Below are positions 6,728-10,285 of a DNA stretch of 10,285 bases, in pieces (the stretch's first letter is position 1; every line of letters begins with the position of its first letter). The position numbers were made by a program, and so were the translations under genes. Location: positions 6,876 through 17,160 of the forward strand of contig NHHQ01000140.1 in assembly GCA_002170915.1 (NCBI GenBank), in the 5' to 3' direction. Under the pieces are notes generated by a model. That model saw nothing but the letters and a program-made list of their open reading frames with translations. It searched no databases and was not told the origin of the DNA. The stretch is from Rhodospirillaceae bacterium TMED167 (lineage in GTDB: Bacteria > Pseudomonadota > Alphaproteobacteria > Rhodospirillales_A > UBA2165).

Positions 6728-8257
6728 TTGACCACGAAAATTTGCCTGATCCGTCCGTCAATTGTGGTGCCAGCCCACAATATCACGACTATTTTCACTC
6801 CGCCCTTGGGACTGGCGTATGTGGCAGGTGCTCTGCGTGAGGTCGGATTTGAGGTCCAGTTTATTGATGCCGTGGGGGACTCTTTGGATACCCGGCATCC
6901 AACTGACTATGATTGTTATCTCTATGGCTTGTCTCCAGAACAGACCATCAAAAAAATAGATCCGGATACCAATATTATCGGCGTTGGGTTTGGTTTTTCT
7001 TTCGAATGGCCGACATGCCGGGATCTGGTGAATGATATCCGGAAAAAATTTCCAGACGCGCTTTTGCTGGGGGGCGGTGAGCATGTCACCGCAATGCCCG
7101 AGCAGACGATGCGTGATTCGGCCCTTGATATCGGCCTGCTGGGAGAAGGTGAGGAAACCGCTGTTGAGGTCGCCCAGGCATATGCTGATGGGACGCTCGA
7201 GCTCACCAAGATTTTGGGAATTACATACGTCTCCCCGTCAGGTGAAGTAATGCAAAATGACCGGCGTCCCCGTGTACGGGACCTTGATGACATTGCTTGG
7301 CCCGCATGGGATTTAATTCCGATCGAAAATTATCTTGAACGAGGGTATGGGTTCGGTGTGAACCGGGGCCGCTCGATGCCCATAATGGGCAGTCGAGGAT
7401 GTCCTTATCAATGTACCTTCTGCTCTAATCCATCCATGTGGACAACTCGGTGGATTCCTCGGGATCCTGATTTGCTCCTGGATGAAATGCAGTTCTATCA
7501 GGAAAAATACGGCGCTGAGAATTTCGATTTCTATGATCTCACTGCGATCGTCAAAAAGTCGTGGATACTAGATTTTTGCCGGAAGATTGAGGAGCGTAGG
7601 ATGAACTTTACTTGGCAGCTCCCTAGCGGCACTCGAACGGAAGCAATCGATGGTGAAGTTGCATCACTTCTGTACCGATCGGGCTGCCGTAACATGTCCT
7701 ATTCCCCTGAGAGCGGCTCGCCGGCAGTGCTCAAACGTATTAAAAAGAAAATTCACCCCGATTCCGTGATCGATTCCATTTCCGAAGCGACCAAGAACGG
7801 GATGAATATTAAGTGCAATATCATTTTTGGTTTCCCCGGTGAGACCTTTAAGGAAGTATGTGAGTCTTACTGGTTTATTGCGCGTATGGCGCTGGCCGGT
7901 GCATTTGATGTCAGCGTCTGGGCATTTTCGCCGTATCCAGGATCGGAGTTGTTTGCTGAAATCGCGGGTAAACGAGGCTTCAAAATGGATGATGACTATT
8001 ACAACAGTCTCCGGTCCTATGCCGACTCCTCGTCTACCGTTTCCTATAGTGAACATATTTCAAATCAAAAACTAAAACGTTTGAGAACTATTGGCGTGGG
8101 CATATTTTATATCACAAGTTGGCTCCGTTTCCCCATCCGCCCGTTTCTGATTATCTGGAATTTAGCGATTGGCCGCCAGGAGTCCCGCGCTGAAATGGCT
8201 CTCTATAATGTGTTCCGGCGAAATACGCTTAAATCACAAAACCCGGTCTCGGGCTAA
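6728..8257 (+). CDS. B12-binding-domain-type radical SAM protein
   Basis: The 509-aa protein starts with a Rossmann-like domain of the cobalamin-binding type (about 3-165: ICLIRPS, PPLGLAYVAGALREVGFEV, LLLGGGEHVTAMPEQ, LLGEGEETAVEV). The radical SAM core follows. SRGCPYQCTFC carries the CxxxCxxC cluster ligands Cys225, Cys229 and Cys232. Typical later motifs are YSPESGSPAVLKRIKKKI (325-342) and FGFPGET (367-373). Relatives such as HpnP, HpnJ and BchE modify lipids, hopanoids, tetrapyrroles or antibiotics, often by methylation. I do not see a diagnostic DxHxxG B12 motif, so cobalamin binding is an inference. The C-terminus (about 452-482) is hydrophobic and may touch the membrane. TTG is the only start between the helicase stop and the first conserved strand; AGGA lies 12 nt upstream. 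It may be co-transcribed with the helicase. Its substrate is unknown. Confidence 0.9.
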   Translation: MTTKICLIRPSIVVPAHNITTIFTPPLGLAYVAGALREVGFEVQFIDAVGDSLDTRHPTDYDCYLYGLSPEQTIKKIDPDTNIIGVGFGFSFEWPTCRDLVNDIRKKFPDALLLGGGEHVTAMPEQTMRDSALDIGLLGEGEETAVEVAQAYADGTLELTKILGITYVSPSGEVMQNDRRPRVRDLDDIAWPAWDLIPIENYLERGYGFGVNRGRSMPIMGSRGCPYQCTFCSNPSMWTTRWIPRDPDLLLDEMQFYQEKYGAENFDFYDLTAIVKKSWILDFCRKIEERRMNFTWQLPSGTRTEAIDGEVASLLYRSGCRNMSYSPESGSPAVLKRIKKKIHPDSVIDSISEATKNGMNIKCNIIFGFPGETFKEVCESYWFIARMALAGAFDVSVWAFSPYPGSELFAEIAGKRGFKMDDDYYNSLRSYADSSSTVSYSEHISNQKLKRLRTIGVGIFYITSWLRFPIRPFLIIWNLAIGRQESRAEMALYNVFRRNTLKSQNPVSG

Positions 8258-10110
8258 TAGGGATGATTGGCCGGCTTGTCCCAAGATCGGATGATTTTCC
8301 ATTTTTTCCCGTCGCGTTTTAAAAGGTGTGATTGCCGAGGGTCAGGCTGTAAATCTAACGCTGTTCGGACATTTTGGGTAACTGAGTGCAGGAGAATAAA
8401 GTCGCTTTCTGTCACCCCGGTAACGTATCTTTTGATGTTCTTTACTGTAGTGTTGTGTAGTGCTGCAAGCCAGCCCGCACCGAATTTATTAAGATGGTAG
8501 CGGGTGATGACGCCAGCCTCACCCGTGCCGGTAGGATCAATGATGAACATCCTGGCTGCCTCTGGAATGCTGCCTTTAAGGCTCTTTGCCACTGCCGTAA
8601 AGTGAGGTTTTGGTGGTTCCAGATCAAATCTGAGTTTTGGCGCAAATGCTAGAGGGAGAATCAAAGCCAGTATGATGGCTCCCAATCTAAACTTGGGCGC
8701 AACCCGGATTTCGCCCTTCTTGTGTACCCAGAAAAAAACAGCCGCAGTCACGATGAAGATCACGCCCAACATGCCGACATGGGTATTATAACGCCAGAAC
8801 GATACAACATTCAGAGCTCTCGCCAGGTCAAAATGTCCAACATAGATGAGGAGAAGGAAGGCGTTGTAGCCGAGAAATCCGAGGGCACATAGAAGTGCTA
8901 TCCGGCTCAACTTTGGAACCGGATCGGAAAAAGCTCTGACCGAAAAAAAAACCGCGATTGCCATTGATCCGAAGAATGCGATTTTTTTCCAGGCGACGAC
9001 CATCATTTGCTTCAAGATGAGCGGAATCTCCGCAACATGCCACTGTGCAAAGGGCTGTAGGCTGGATTCGGCACCAACGACCTCTGCCAGTTCGCTGCTA
9101 ACATGAAATCGCCAGGCTAGGTAGACGATCAAGGCCGGCATAACAATGAAAGGCAGTTGTTTCAGGTAATTGGCCAACCTTGTTTTCCCGTCGAGGAAAG
9201 CCAACATGCCAATCGAGATGATTAAAATGACGAATAAAACGACATTGGTCTGTCGTAAATTTATGAGCAAACTAAAAAGTAATGCCAATTGCCAGGCACC
9301 TGACCAGGATGATCCTCTGCCCCGGCCGGCGAGGGCTTCTAAATAATGGTAGCCAGTGAGCAACACGACACCGACGGTAACGGCCGTACTCACGTCCGAA
9401 TAAGCCGTCAGAATAATTTTTTGTATAAATGTGGGATTAAAAAGAGTAGCGCAGAGTATGGCTGCGGCAGCAAAGCCCCAGGTGATCTCAGGGCGCACCG
9501 GCCGACCGGCCATTTGATAGGCACTCCGAAGTACGTAGCTCGTCATGGTTAACAACAGAAGCAGGTTTAACGCCGCCCCCATATTGCTGATGGGGCCGCC
9601 AGCTATTCGGCCACTGAGATAGGACAGGAACGGCCATCCATAGGGGTAGGCCGATAACATTTGAGGGCCATCATATGGTTTTTCTGCATTTGGGAAACCG
9701 TCAAATGCGAGCAAGTATTTGGGAGCCGGAAGCCAGTGTGAAAACTCGTCCCATTGGGACGGGTCCATGGCTCCCGCAATCCAGAACAGCGGGATGGCGA
9801 GAATAATAACTTTCCACCAGCCCGGTACAAACAGATCCTGGCCTCGTTTAACGACCAGGTAAATGCCCAAGAGAGCGGCGAATGCAGCAATAATAAAAAT
9901 AACAAAAAAGGGTCCTCGGATGAGAACACCTACCAACGTAAAAACCGCGGATATAACCGCCCAACCATAAAATATGTTGGCTTCTGTTAGGCGATCCTTG
10001 GGCGTCACCAAAGTTCCAACGGACGCGAGCCCAATCCAAAGGACAATCCCAATAAGCAGCGGCACAATCTGGCCGGGGCTCACGAAGATTAATTCTAGAT
10101 ACATGTTCAT
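8254..10110 (-). CDS. Polytopic membrane protein, probable GT-C-type glycosyltransferase
   Basis: The product is about 618 aa from ATG 10110. TTG starts at 10119 (AGGAA five bases upstream) or 10137 would add 3 or 9 residues, and the choice is uncertain. I count roughly 12-13 hydrophobic segments spread over the first 490 residues, then a soluble C-terminal part of about 120 residues. The first long loop carries WDEFSHW (numbered from the TTG, 129-135) and later YPYGWPFLSYL. A second conserved-looking Asp lies in TAYSDVSTAVTVGV (244-257). An acidic motif in the first outer loop and a YxD segment before a membrane helix are features of GT-C enzymes (PMT/ArnT-like), which move sugars from polyprenyl-phosphate donors on the periplasmic side. 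This assignment rests on motif resemblance only. Its stop overlaps the radical SAM stop by 4 nt, tail to tail, and it lies downstream of groL on the same strand. It is more AT-rich than the helicase gene. Confidence 0.8.
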   Translation of the reverse strand: MNMYLELIFVSPGQIVPLLIGIVLWIGLASVGTLVTPKDRLTEANIFYGWAVISAVFTLVGVLIRGPFFVIFIIAAFAALLGIYLVVKRGQDLFVPGWWKVIILAIPLFWIAGAMDPSQWDEFSHWLPAPKYLLAFDGFPNAEKPYDGPQMLSAYPYGWPFLSYLSGRIAGGPISNMGAALNLLLLLTMTSYVLRSAYQMAGRPVRPEITWGFAAAAILCATLFNPTFIQKIILTAYSDVSTAVTVGVVLLTGYHYLEALAGRGRGSSWSGAWQLALLFSLLINLRQTNVVLFVILIISIGMLAFLDGKTRLANYLKQLPFIVMPALIVYLAWRFHVSSELAEVVGAESSLQPFAQWHVAEIPLILKQMMVVAWKKIAFFGSMAIAVFFSVRAFSDPVPKLSRIALLCALGFLGYNAFLLLIYVGHFDLARALNVVSFWRYNTHVGMLGVIFIVTAAVFFWVHKKGEIRVAPKFRLGAIILALILPLAFAPKLRFDLEPPKPHFTAVAKSLKGSIPEAARMFIIDPTGTGEAGVITRYHLNKFGAGWLAALHNTTVKNIKRYVTGVTESDFILLHSVTQNVRTALDLQPDPRQSHLLKRDGKKWKIIRSWDKPANHPY

Positions 10111-10156
10111 AACGATCAATCGAATTCCTATGTTCAAAAGTTAGTAAGTGTTTAGA

Positions 10157-10192
10157 GAACAAGAGAAAAGGGCCGCATCCAGGATGCGGCCC
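10157..10192 (-). terminator. Intrinsic terminator of groL
   Basis: On the minus strand GGGCCGCATCC and GGATGCGGCCC form an 11-nt perfect inverted repeat with one base between them, in practice a 9-10 bp stem with a tight loop. TTTTCTCTTGTT follows. It begins 25 nt after the GroEL stop codon. It leaves under 50 nt for a separate promoter of the downstream membrane-protein gene. Confidence 0.9.
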
Positions 10193-10216
10193 TCCTCTGA
10201 TTTCGGTTTAGGGATG

Positions 10217-10285
<69 letters not shown>

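Overview
The window looks like a chromosomal segment of an alphaproteobacterium, probably of the Rhodospirillales or a related marine lineage. Three things point there: a class I (archaeal-type) lysyl-tRNA synthetase, which most bacteria lack but many alphaproteobacteria use; a GroEL C-terminus ending in GGM repeats; and moderately high GC with GTG and TTG starts. The lineage is an inference from gene content. No rRNA, tRNA, CRISPR array, transposase or integrase is visible.

Left part (1-2017): the 3' part of a cupin-fold protein on the + strand converges on two minus-strand genes. These are an SMP-30/gluconolactonase/regucalcin-family hydrolase and, 78 nt downstream of it, a RidA/YjgF-family protein that lacks the canonical substrate-binding arginine. 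Cupin, lactonase-type hydrolase and RidA-like protein together suggest a small-molecule catabolic cluster that continues off the left edge. The substrate cannot be read from the sequence.

Centre (2018-6673): lysS (class I LysRS, minus strand) and a large Fe-S cluster DinG/XPD-type DNA helicase (plus strand) are transcribed divergently from a 120-nt spacer. A promoter for lysS can be proposed there. The lysS transcript has a strong intrinsic terminator about 155 nt past its stop codon. That hairpin and its U-run end only 20 nt before the SMP-30 start codon, an odd layout that raises the possibility of leader attenuation.

Right part (6674-10285): a B12-binding-type radical SAM protein (plus strand, TTG start) lies 54 nt after the helicase and in the same frame. 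It overlaps by 4 nt, tail to tail, a minus-strand polytopic membrane protein with GT-C glycosyltransferase-like features. These two genes are visibly more AT-rich than the helicase. The last 69 bases encode the C-terminus of GroEL on the minus strand, followed by a textbook intrinsic terminator. The radical SAM and membrane genes therefore sit as a lower-GC block between two housekeeping-type genes, and they are the least understood part of the window. Nothing here amounts to a clearly new system. The best leads are this pair, the terminator-in-leader layout at SMP-30, and the possible degenerate exonuclease domain of the helicase.
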